From assembly GCF_007678255.1 (NCBI RefSeq), contig NZ_VEED01000040.1, positions 1-12,914 on the forward strand: a DNA stretch of 12,914 nt, given 5' to 3'. The position numbers and the translations under genes were made by a program. Positions 1-6,244 of this stretch are shown here, piece after piece; position 1 is the first letter of the stretch, and every line of letters starts with the position of its first letter. The notes below the pieces were generated by a model. The model was not told where the DNA came from. It ran no database searches and saw only the letters and a program-made list of their open reading frames with translations. Origin of the DNA: Bacillus sp. X1(2014). GTDB lineage: Bacteria; Bacillota; Bacilli; Bacillales_B; DSM-18226.

Positions 1-100
1 CGTCGCTGATAACATTGTTGACAAAAGGAATTAATTTGACCCCTTTTTCTTTTTACACAATTATACGGACTTAATCCTATTCTTAATGAAATTTTCTAGA

Positions 101-121
101 TAGGTGGAATTTTTCCGCCTA
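101..121. repeat. GGAATTTTTCC palindrome, isolated copy
   Basis: TAGGTGGAATTTTTCCGCCTA is an inverted repeat (TAGG.GGAA / TTCC.CCTA) of the same family as the four copies in 9291-9478. It sits just downstream of the decayed minus-strand gene fragment, as the copy at 9453-9478 sits at the stop codon of the intact gene. It may act as a transcript-end hairpin. Confidence 0.6.
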
Positions 122-210
122 ATTAATTGATTGAGTGCTTAACATGATCCCCCAACCGATAAGAGCAGATCCTTTTGCACAGATGCGGGCATCAACATCT
201 TTTTTTCAAC
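122..210 (-). pseudogene. 3' remnant of a DUF559-type nuclease gene
   Basis: Read on the minus strand, the fragment begins with codons for V-E-K-K-M-L-M-P-A-S, matching V-D-K-K-M-L-I-P-A-S near the C-terminus of the intact gene at 9477-10202. After that, one base is missing relative to the intact copy, which shifts the frame and gives a premature stop in place of the family ending. Everything upstream (the nuclease domain and most of the winged helix) is absent, because the dehydrogenase tail replaces it at 211. It is therefore a dead fragment of a paralogue and not an expressed gene. Confidence 0.75.
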
Positions 211-267
211 TCATTGCTAAAAAGATAAAAACACATTTGAAATAAGAATAACCTTTTACAAAATCTC
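211..267 (+). repeat. 57-bp exact direct repeat, left copy (copied dehydrogenase gene end)
   Basis: This segment is identical, base for base, to 12638-12694. It contains the last codons of a short-chain dehydrogenase (I-A-K-K-I-K-T-H-L-K, stop at about 243-245) plus about 22 bases after the stop. The match ends sharply on both sides: the preceding base differs, and after 267 the left copy reads AATTTTC where the right copy reads CGGATTA. Identity extending into noncoding bases indicates a recent copy and not coding conservation. Confidence 0.95.
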
Positions 268-349
268 AATTTTCACCAAAGAAGAAGGCACTTCTGGCAC
301 ACACCAAACCGCGAGAACCGTCCCCATGGTCCCTGTACTTATCATTTAA
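268..349. repeat. Fragment of a dispersed GGTTTGGTGTGTGCC / GGACGGTTCTCG-type repeat
   Basis: No gene is visible here. On the minus strand the stretch reads GGGACCATGGGGACGGTTCT, then CGCGGTTTGGTGTGTGCCAG. This resembles short interspersed repeats I associate with Bacillaceae intergenic regions (from memory, not searched). The piece CACACACCAAA recurs at about 12787-12797 in front of the 5S terminator. It may help isolate the end of the lsr operon. Confidence 0.4.
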
Positions 350-384
350 AACGTAAAAGCTCCTACTGTATGTAGAAGCTTTAC
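350..384 (-). terminator. Rho-independent terminator after lsrF
   Basis: On the minus strand, just past the lsrF stop, AAAGCTTCTAC and GTAGGAGCTTT form an 11-bp stem (one G-U pair) around a 5-base ATACA loop. A T-rich stretch (TTACGTTTT) follows. It lies 19 bases beyond the stop codon and marks the end of the lsrACDBF transcript. Confidence 0.8.
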
Positions 385-402
385 TGTACAAAATAATGGA
401 AC

Positions 403-1281
403 TTAGTTTGTGAGATGTTGGTAATACTCAAAAGCCTCTATGTCAGTAAACCCTTCATGAACAACCTTAATGACCGCTTGAATCATTTCTTCGGGGTATT
501 CAGATTGGAATATATTCCTTCCCATGTCCACACCAGCTGCTCCACCTTGGATAGAGTTGTAGGCCAGTGTAAGGGCATCTTTTTCTGGCAATTTCTTACC
601 TCCTGCCACGACTAATGGGACTGGGCAAGCTGCGGCAACTTTTTCAAAATCTTCACAGTAATACGTTTTAACAATTTGTGCACCAAATTCAGCCAGCATT
701 CTTGTCGCTAACAAGAAGAAGTTAGTAGTGCGTGCCATTTCTTTACCAACCGCTACAACACCTAATGTTGGAATGGAGTATTTTGAGCCAAGGTTAACAG
801 CTCGGTTCAACTCTTCGATGGTTTCCTTTTGCCCATCACTTCCAATGAATGTTTGAATCGCGATCGCACTTGCATTCATCTTAATCGCATCTTCCATATC
901 CACCACCATGGATTCATGACTTAGGTCATCTTGGAGAACGCTTGAACCAGAGGAAGCTCGTAAGGCAATCGCTTTATTAAAGGTCGGCGGGACACTGCTT
1001 CGAATAGCCCCTCTAGTCCCCATTAAGCAATCGGCATAATTTGCTAATCTAGGAATAAGCAAATCTAATCTCTCTAGCCCTGACGTAGGTCCCATGAAAT
1101 AACCATGATCAAACGCTAACATGACCGTTTTACCAGTGACCGGGTTAAAGATTCTCGATAACCGATCCTTCATTCCCCAATCATAATTGTTTGCACCTTT
1201 TACATGGTAATTCCCATTATTGGCGAACGGTATACTCTCAGAATAGTCCTTTGCATTTTTGTTGCCATCTGTATCAGCCAT
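403..1281 (-). CDS. lsrF: LsrF, phospho-AI-2 degradation thiolase (class I aldolase fold)
   Basis: 292 residues, close to the E. coli LsrF length of 291, and recognisable along its whole length: DWGMKDRLSRIFNP, then KTVMLAFDHGYFMGPT, GTRGAIRS, GGKKLPEKDAL and GVDMGRNIFQS. LsrF is a class I aldolase-like enzyme that transfers an acetyl group from the isomerised AI-2 phosphate to CoA, ending the signal. The Schiff-base lysine of the family (K203 in E. coli) corresponds to K205 in AQIVKTYY. I chose ATG 1281 because AAGGAG lies 8 bases upstream; a GTG at 1290 overlaps that Shine-Dalgarno site. It is the last gene of the operon, 38 bases after lsrB, and is followed by a hairpin terminator. No lsrG follows it, unlike in enterobacteria. 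Confidence 0.95.
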   Translation of the reverse strand: MADTDGNKNAKDYSESIPFANNGNYHVKGANNYDWGMKDRLSRIFNPVTGKTVMLAFDHGYFMGPTSGLERLDLLIPRLANYADCLMGTRGAIRSSVPPTFNKAIALRASSGSSVLQDDLSHESMVVDMEDAIKMNASAIAIQTFIGSDGQKETIEELNRAVNLGSKYSIPTLGVVAVGKEMARTTNFFLLATRMLAEFGAQIVKTYYCEDFEKVAAACPVPLVVAGGKKLPEKDALTLAYNSIQGGAAGVDMGRNIFQSEYPEEMIQAVIKVVHEGFTDIEAFEYYQHLTN

Positions 1282-1319
1282 TTCTCCCACTCCTTTATAA
1301 CAAGTACTCTATTTAACGA

Positions 1320-2402
1320 TTAAAAATCGTAGTTTTTCGTATTGTCTTTCGTAAATACAATCCGTTCAGGCAACACAATAATGCCTGAATCATCGGCAGT
1401 ATAATCATAGCCTTGGATGGTGTTCGGCTCTACTTTAACGGAACCCATATCAGGAACCTCCAAAGAGTCTCCAACTTTTAGTTCCTTTCCTTGTGCTAAC
1501 CAATAAGCGACGTATACGGCAAGGGCACCTTGATCTTTTACATCCCATAAACCATGGTTGTTAATAGTGCCGTTTTCAATGAATTGTCTCATTGAATTTG
1601 GAGAAGCAAAGCCTGTTATAATGACATCATCCGCTTTTAATCCTTTATTTTCAGCCGCTTGTGCCATAGCCGGAAGAGCGGTTGAGTCTGGGCAAATAAC
1701 CGCATCAATATCAGGATAAGAATTTAAAATACTTTCTCCCACTTGTAATGATTTTTGTTCATTTGCATCACCAAATTGAGTCGTAACCAATTCCCATTTT
1801 GGATATTTTTCTTTAATATATTGGTTTGCGGCTTTAACCCATGAGTTTTGGTCCGGAACTGTCGGGCTGGAATAGAACCAGGCAATTTTCTTAGCCTCAT
1901 CAGGTTTATCCATTTGCTGGGCAGCCATGTCAACAAGCATTTTTCCTAGAATATCTGGTGTACCCTGGTCCACATAAACAGAACGATATTTAGGATCCAC
2001 ATCTGAGTCCCATGTGACAACTTTAACGCCGGCATCCAACGCCTTTTTCAATGCTTGATTCAAACCGTCAGAAGAGACGGAAGAAATGGCAATCGCATCA
2101 GCACCGCTATTGACAGCACTATTAATAATCTGTACTTGATTAGCTACCGTTCCCTCAGGAGCACCATCGTACTTCACTTTAAAACCAACCTTCTTGGCCA
2201 TTTCTTGTGCCCCATCGTTTCCAGACTCAAAGAAGGCATTCCCTGTCATTTTTGGAATGAAAACCACCTGAATATCTTTAGGATCTTTCTTTTTACCCCC
2301 ATCTCCGTCACCGGATGAATTTTCATTGGATCCGCAGGCAGCTAATAATAAAGTAAGACTCGCCAAAATACTTACTATTTTAATAGACTTTATTTTTCTC
2401 AC
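1320..2402 (-). CDS. lsrB: LsrB, AI-2-binding lipoprotein of the Lsr ABC importer
   Basis: 360 residues. The N-terminus is a lipoprotein signal (basic MRKIKSIK, hydrophobic core, lipobox LAAC with C23), followed by a Ser/Gly/Asp-rich linker, so the protein should be tethered outside the membrane. The rest is the two-lobed sugar-binding type I fold and resembles LsrB throughout (VVFIPK, VTWDSD, YSSPTV.DQN, NALP-like TALP, IQGYDY, KNYDF end). The AI-2-contacting residues known from Salmonella LsrB align as K51, D132, D184, Q185 and P238; the A222 position is S240. This supports true AI-2 binding over ribose binding. The start is a GTG whose Shine-Dalgarno (TTGGGGG) overlaps the end of lsrD; only 5 bases separate the genes. 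The low-efficiency start is odd for a binding protein usually needed in excess. Confidence 0.95.
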   Translation of the reverse strand: MRKIKSIKIVSILASLTLLLAACGSNENSSGDGDGGKKKDPKDIQVVFIPKMTGNAFFESGNDGAQEMAKKVGFKVKYDGAPEGTVANQVQIINSAVNSGADAIAISSVSSDGLNQALKKALDAGVKVVTWDSDVDPKYRSVYVDQGTPDILGKMLVDMAAQQMDKPDEAKKIAWFYSSPTVPDQNSWVKAANQYIKEKYPKWELVTTQFGDANEQKSLQVGESILNSYPDIDAVICPDSTALPAMAQAAENKGLKADDVIITGFASPNSMRQFIENGTINNHGLWDVKDQGALAVYVAYWLAQGKELKVGDSLEVPDMGSVKVEPNTIQGYDYTADDSGIIVLPERIVFTKDNTKNYDF

Positions 2403-2407
2403 TGTAC

Positions 2408-3406
2408 CTAACCCCCAATATGTTGTTTTTGTCTTAAGATCCTTTTCATGTTCAATCTGAACTCTGGATTTATGCCCAAGAATGCGACAGATACGATAAG
2501 AAGAACACCAGTAGCTAATCCTATATACTGGGTGGAGACCCCTGCCATTTGTAATCCTATCTGCATAAATCCTAATATAATGCTAGCTAACGCTGTCCCT
2601 ACAACACCCCCTTTACCTCCTGTGATTAATGTCCCTCCTAACACAACAACAGTTAGAATGGGCATTAGATACTCAGCACCATAATCAGCTCTCGCACTGC
2701 CTAAATAGGAAGTTAATACAACCCCTGCCACACCGGCACTTAACCCTGACAAGACGTATGAACTTGCAATAATTCTTTTAGTATTAATTCCCGAGTAATC
2801 AGCCGCGTTTTGGTTAATTCCTGTCAAGTATATATATCTGCCATACCTTGTGCGGTGCAGGAGAATATAAGCGATGAGAATCATGATAATAAAAAGAAGC
2901 ACAGCATGAGGGATTCCCATGACCTCTCCATTGGCAATGTTGCTAAAATCTTCAGGGAAGCCCGAGATCCCTTCATAGGTACTTACACCAGACAATCCCA
3001 CCAGCACAATGGCTATCCCGCTATATAAAAGCATGCCGCCAAGGGTGATGACCATCGCTTGAACTCTTCCATAAGCAATCAGAACGCCATTAAGAAGGCC
3101 GCACAACCCGCCAATTAAAATGGCACAAAGGATGGAGGCCCAGATATTGACCCCAACCACTTGCGACAAAAGACCTGTGACGACCGAGGTTAATCCAATA
3201 ATCGAAACGCCTGAAATGTCTATTCCTCCTGTAATAACGACCAGTGTGACAAAAAAGCCAATAATGGCAATCGCAATAAAATCGTTAAAGCTATTTAACA
3301 AGATCGTGATATTCCAAAATCTTGGATTAATCATCCCAAAAGCAATGATTTCAGCAATGATTAAGACGAATAAAGTAAGGTTCCATTTCGGGATTTTATT
3401 TAACAT
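2408..3406 (-). CDS. lsrD: LsrD, AI-2 ABC transporter permease
   Basis: 332 residues, almost entirely hydrophobic, with roughly nine to ten membrane segments, of the BPD_transp_2 (RbsC/LsrC/LsrD) permease family. It matches LsrD better than LsrC: IIAFGMINPRF at the N-terminus, VITGGIDIS, a YEGISGFP segment between helices, YLGSARADYGAEYLMP, VVLGGTLITGG and GLQMAGV. It pairs with LsrC to form the AI-2 channel energised by LsrA. ATG 3406 was chosen because the longer in-frame start (3442) lies inside lsrC and has no ribosome site. A complete AAAGGAGGTG sits upstream, but it is about 11-12 bases from this ATG and better spaced for a three-codon ORF that overlaps it (see the mini-ORF). Confidence 0.93.
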   Translation of the reverse strand: MLNKIPKWNLTLFVLIIAEIIAFGMINPRFWNITILLNSFNDFIAIAIIGFFVTLVVITGGIDISGVSIIGLTSVVTGLLSQVVGVNIWASILCAILIGGLCGLLNGVLIAYGRVQAMVITLGGMLLYSGIAIVLVGLSGVSTYEGISGFPEDFSNIANGEVMGIPHAVLLFIIMILIAYILLHRTRYGRYIYLTGINQNAADYSGINTKRIIASSYVLSGLSAGVAGVVLTSYLGSARADYGAEYLMPILTVVVLGGTLITGGKGGVVGTALASIILGFMQIGLQMAGVSTQYIGLATGVLLIVSVAFLGINPEFRLNMKRILRQKQHIGG

Positions 3407-3425
3407 GTCATTTCTACACCTCCTT
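3401..3425 (-). promoter_or_regulatory. Perfect Shine-Dalgarno plus three-codon mini-ORF overlapping the lsrD start
   Basis: The minus strand reads AAAGGAGGTG, TAGAA, then ATG ACA TGT TAA. The mini-ORF ATG (3412) lies 5-6 bases from the Shine-Dalgarno, the optimal distance, and its stop codon (3401-3403) overlaps the first codons of lsrD (ATG at 3404-3406). No in-frame start for lsrD has better spacing. Reinitiation or a flexible start choice may set the LsrD level. Confidence 0.5.
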
Positions 3426-4409
3426 TTACAGAACCCTTGCATTTAATCTTAGTTTCTTTGCCTTTTTATTCGCATGAAACGCAAACAAGGCATCAATCAC
3501 TACAATAATGATCAATAGCGAACCCGAAATCGTATCATTCCAAAAGGCCGGAACTTTCATATAAACCAGAGCAGAGTTGATGGACGTTAAAATAATCGCT
3601 CCCAACGCTGCCCCAACAACCGTTCCAATCCCGCCTATCAATGACACTCCCCCAAGAACACAAGCTGCGATCACCGTCAACTCTATTCCTGCTCCAGCAT
3701 TGGTAGAGACAAAGCCAATTTGACTAACAAAGATTAATCCAGCTAAAGAAGCACAGATACCAGAAATGACAAAGGAATAGACAATATATCTATTCACAGG
3801 AATTCCTAAGGAAATGGCTCCTTCTCTGTTATCACCAATAGCGTTGTAATATCTTCCTTTACTGCTCCTAGTTAGATATAACTGAACGAATATAATCCCT
3901 ACAATAACGATGAAGGATAATAAATTAATTCCAAAGATGTCAATTTTCGAAAGCTCTTTAAAGTTTGCAGGTATATTTTCTACCCATTTTCCGTCCGTAT
4001 AAATAACTTGGACCACTCTCGTAATGGAAAGGATCGCTAACGTCATAATAAACGAAGAAATTTTTAACTTGATCACGCCAAATCCATTAATGAGTCCAAT
4101 GATAGCCCCAATAAGTATGGCAGTGATTACAGCTAGAAGGATATTTCCTCCATCACGAAGAATCGTTCCACAAACAGCAGCACTTAACCCCAGTGTTCCG
4201 CCTATTGAAATATCTAAATTCCCGGTTAACAGGACAAAGGTCATCCCAACGGCAAGAACCATATAAAGCAAGCTGCTTTTCAAAGATTTATCGATATTTT
4301 GTAAAGAAAAATAGTCAGAGTTGATAAAACCTACCACAACAAATAGAAGGACTAAAAATAGGAAAGTTCTAAATTCGCGTTGTTTAAATATTTTTCCAAC
4401 CCTAGGCAT
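3426..4409 (-). CDS. lsrC: LsrC, AI-2 ABC transporter permease
   Basis: 327 residues from the preferred ATG. Polytopic membrane permease of the same family as its neighbour LsrD, with LsrC-type signatures: VLLTGNLDISIGGTLGL, a TDGKWVENIPANFKELS external segment, GRYYNAIGDN, FVSQIGFVSTNAGAGIEL, ACVLGGVSLIGGIG and VPAFWND. It would form the AI-2 pore with LsrD. The C-terminus is basic (HANKKAKKLRLNARVL). The start at 4409 overlaps the lsrA stop by 8 bases, a translational-coupling arrangement, with AAAGGAAG about 11 bases upstream. Longer in-frame starts exist (GTG 4421, TTG 4439, the latter adding ten residues) and cannot be excluded. Confidence 0.93.
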   Translation of the reverse strand: MPRVGKIFKQREFRTFLFLVLLFVVVGFINSDYFSLQNIDKSLKSSLLYMVLAVGMTFVLLTGNLDISIGGTLGLSAAVCGTILRDGGNILLAVITAILIGAIIGLINGFGVIKLKISSFIMTLAILSITRVVQVIYTDGKWVENIPANFKELSKIDIFGINLLSFIVIVGIIFVQLYLTRSSKGRYYNAIGDNREGAISLGIPVNRYIVYSFVISGICASLAGLIFVSQIGFVSTNAGAGIELTVIAACVLGGVSLIGGIGTVVGAALGAIILTSINSALVYMKVPAFWNDTISGSLLIIIVVIDALFAFHANKKAKKLRLNARVL

Positions 4410-5916
4410 GTGTCTGATCACTTCCTTTAAAGGTTCCAAAAGCCGCCTTCATCACATTGACCGCATTGATTTGGTCCACGTTTAGACAAACATCGCAGGT
4501 CCCCTGATAGACAGCATAGATGCGGTCGCTAATTCTTTCGATTTCTTCTAAATCAGAGGAAATGAGAAGAATGGAAAATCCCTGGTTTTTCAATTCTGTC
4601 AGGATGGAATAGATATCCCCCCTTGCCGCCGCATCAATTCCCCTTGTAGGTTCATCCATGATGATTAATTTAGGGTTCATGGATAACGCCCTGGCAATCA
4701 CAGCCTTCTGTTGATTTCCGCCTGAAAGTGATTTGATTTCATCCTCCTGGGAATTTATCTTGATCCTTAATCTCTTAATATATTTATCGGCCACTTGTTC
4801 TTCTAACTTTTTCTTGGTAAAAAAACCGTGCCGTTTAATCAGTTGAGAGGTGATATTATTTCTCACAGAAGTGATTGAAAAAATACCATTTAAAAATCGA
4901 TCTTCCGGTATATAAGCCAACCCGCTGTCTACCGTTTCATTAATGGATAACGTTGTAATGTCCTTTCCATCAAGATAGACTTTTCCGCTCGCAATCGGAT
5001 GAATGCCGTAAATCGCTTCCGCAATCTCTGTTCTTCCGGCACCGACAAGCCCGGCCAGACCGACAACCTCTCCCTTATAAACTTCAAAACTAATATTCTT
5101 AAATCCATCGCCAACGATGTTTTCAACTTTAAGGATTGGTTCTTCTCCCTCATGAGCAGCCCCTCGTTTTTCAAAACGACCTTCGTAATGATTTTCATTT
5201 CCCACCGGAAGCAGCCCTTGAATCAACATGTCTTTCGTGAACTCCTCTATTTTCCCTTTAAGCGTTACTCTTCCGTCCCGTAAGATGACGGCATGGGTGG
5301 AAATCTGAAAGACTTCATCAAGACGGTGAGTAATATAGAAGATTCCAACCCCAGCATTTTTCAGCTGATTAATCACTTTGAATAATGACTCTGTTTCTGA
5401 AAACGTTAAGGTAGAGGTAGGCTCATCCAGAATTAATACTTTTGACTTTCTTAAAAGTCCCTTTATGATCTCAAGCTGTTGCTGTTCTGCGATACTCAAT
5501 GTAACAGCTAACCGATTCAGATCAAGGTTCCAGCCTAATTCTTTAATGAGCTTTGCCGCTTCTTCTCTCACTTCATTTTTATTTTTACTAAATCCAATCG
5601 TAAGGTTTTGTTCAACCGTCATATTCGGGAATAGCAAGGGTTCCTGCGGCACTAAATAAATGCCTCTTTCATGTGCGGATGAAGGATTTAGATGATCTGC
5701 CTTTTCACCAGCAATCTCAATAACCCCTTCATCGGCCTTATAGATCCCTGTAAGGATTTTCATTAAGGTACTCTTCCCTGCTCCGTTACCGCCGATAATA
5801 GCAATCACTTCTGACTCATTAAGTTCTAATGAAACCTCCTCCAAAACGAGGTTTCGGTTAAAGGCCTTCCGGATATTCTCCAATCTCACTAAGTTCCTCG
5901 GCGCCTTCATCATCAT
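4402..5916 (-). CDS. lsrA: LsrA, AI-2 ABC importer ATPase (tandem NBDs)
   Basis: 504 residues, two fused nucleotide-binding domains as in RbsA, MglA and LsrA (E. coli LsrA is 511). NBD1: Walker A GGNGAGKS at 42-49, a degenerate signature LSIAEQQQ instead of LSGGQ, and Walker B ILDEPTS at 162-168. NBD2: an altered Walker A, GLVGAGRT at 289-296, with Arg in place of the P-loop Lys; intact signature LSGGNQQK at 397-404; Walker B MDEPTRG from 420. This asymmetry is normal for sugar-type importers, where one site is catalytically weak. First gene of the lsrACDBF operon. Three consecutive ATGs (5916, 5913, 5910) follow AAGGTAGGGG, so the exact start is uncertain by up to two residues. A cre-like site lies immediately upstream. 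Confidence 0.95.
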   Translation of the reverse strand: MMMKAPRNLVRLENIRKAFNRNLVLEEVSLELNESEVIAIIGGNGAGKSTLMKILTGIYKADEGVIEIAGEKADHLNPSSAHERGIYLVPQEPLLFPNMTVEQNLTIGFSKNKNEVREEAAKLIKELGWNLDLNRLAVTLSIAEQQQLEIIKGLLRKSKVLILDEPTSTLTFSETESLFKVINQLKNAGVGIFYITHRLDEVFQISTHAVILRDGRVTLKGKIEEFTKDMLIQGLLPVGNENHYEGRFEKRGAAHEGEEPILKVENIVGDGFKNISFEVYKGEVVGLAGLVGAGRTEIAEAIYGIHPIASGKVYLDGKDITTLSINETVDSGLAYIPEDRFLNGIFSITSVRNNITSQLIKRHGFFTKKKLEEQVADKYIKRLRIKINSQEDEIKSLSGGNQQKAVIARALSMNPKLIIMDEPTRGIDAAARGDIYSILTELKNQGFSILLISSDLEEIERISDRIYAVYQGTCDVCLNVDQINAVNVMKAAFGTFKGSDQTHA

Positions 5917-5936
5917 CCCCTACCTTAGTACCTTTT

Positions 5937-5950
5937 TGTAATCGCTTACT
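5937..5950 (-). promoter_or_regulatory. Candidate cre (CcpA-binding) site upstream of lsrA
   Basis: On the minus strand AGTAAGCGATTACA matches the cre consensus TGNAARCGNWWNCA at every position but the first, and it is itself near-palindromic. It lies 21-34 bases before the lsrA start, downstream of or overlapping any promoter, a position typical of CcpA repression. It would be the Gram-positive counterpart of the cAMP-CRP control known for enterobacterial lsr. Confidence 0.6.
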
Positions 5951-6031
5951 ATTAAACGTATTACAGATTTATACATTTTATTAACGATTAAACATATTAT
6001 TAGCTAGTAAACCTTCTATATATCTCTGATG

Positions 6032-6055
6032 TTGGCAAATTTTAAAATAAGCCAA
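6032..6055. promoter_or_regulatory. 24-bp symmetric palindrome, candidate LsrR operator
   Basis: TTGGC, two bases, ATTTTAAAAT, two bases, GCCAA: the outer 5-bp arms and the inner 10-bp perfect palindrome share one centre, with only the two AA steps unpaired. It is near the middle of the divergent region. Such dyad symmetry suits binding by a dimeric or tetrameric regulator; LsrR, encoded next door, is the obvious candidate. It has no T-tract and is not a terminator. Confidence 0.45.
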
Positions 6056-6156
6056 AACACCTAATGAATGATTCCCCTGTAGATTATATGAACTAGGCAT
6101 AATATTCATTACATGCTTATTACAATATAGAAGGGTGCTTGAATGATAACTGCTGT

Positions 6157-6185
6157 TACTTTTGTTTTAACGTACAGCAAAAGTA
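6157..6185. promoter_or_regulatory. Inverted repeat TACTTTTG-N13-CAAAAGTA upstream of lsrR
   Basis: Perfect 8-bp arms around a 13-base spacer, with two further pairs after one mismatch, centred about 75 bases before the lsrR start. The half-site ACTTTTGTTT is repeated at 6207-6216, closer to the gene. This could be an operator for autoregulation by LsrR. Confidence 0.4.
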
Positions 6186-6244
6186 TCACAATTGTTCTAA
6201 CATAAAACTTTTGTTTCAAAAATAAACTGTAGAGAGTGAAGAAC

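Larger units (their letters stand above)
77..210. repeat. Degenerate copy of the nuclease-gene 3' flank (block A, left)
   Basis: By eye this stretch aligns in the same orientation with 9432-9566, with roughly five of six positions matching in the best-conserved part. Shared landmarks are the CTATTCTTAATG start, a GGAATTTTTCC palindrome core, the run GATCCCCCAAC and the run ATCAACATCTTTTT. The right-hand copy is the 3' end and downstream hairpin of the intact DUF559-type gene, so this is a diverged duplicate of that end. It stops abruptly at 210, where the copied dehydrogenase tail begins. Confidence 0.8.
5917..6244. promoter_or_regulatory. Divergent lsrA/lsrR control region
   Basis: This 328-base AT-rich spacer must hold the promoters of both units. 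I see a cre-like site (5937-5950), a direct repeat ATTAAACGTATTA / ATTAAACATATTA (5951-5963 and 5987-5999, one mismatch), a symmetric palindrome (6032-6055) and an inverted repeat near lsrR (6157-6185). ACTTTTGTTT occurs twice, at 6158-6167 and 6207-6216. For lsrA, a TATAAA that could serve as -10 lies at about 5971-5976 on the minus strand, without a good -35, which would suit a promoter needing activation or tight control. I find no convincing consensus promoter for lsrR. Confidence 0.7.

Noticed and set aside
18..50. AAAAGG...CCTTTTT-like inverted repeat as a terminator.
   Set aside because: The stem is only six A/T-rich pairs with a long loop; not distinguishable from chance.
1..74. Open frames at the left edge that might be the C-terminus of an upstream gene (stops at 34 and 74).
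   Set aside because: Both are too short to recognise and no ribosome site or homology can be judged; two frames are open by chance in AT-rich sequence.
3120..3446. 108-residue plus-strand ORF opposite lsrD.
   Set aside because: Antisense shadow of a hydrophobic permease gene; no ribosome site and no recognisable domain.
4910..5080. Missing Walker A lysine in the second LsrA domain considered as a loss-of-function change.
   Set aside because: The GxxGAGRT form is usual for the C-terminal half of RbsA/LsrA-type ATPases.
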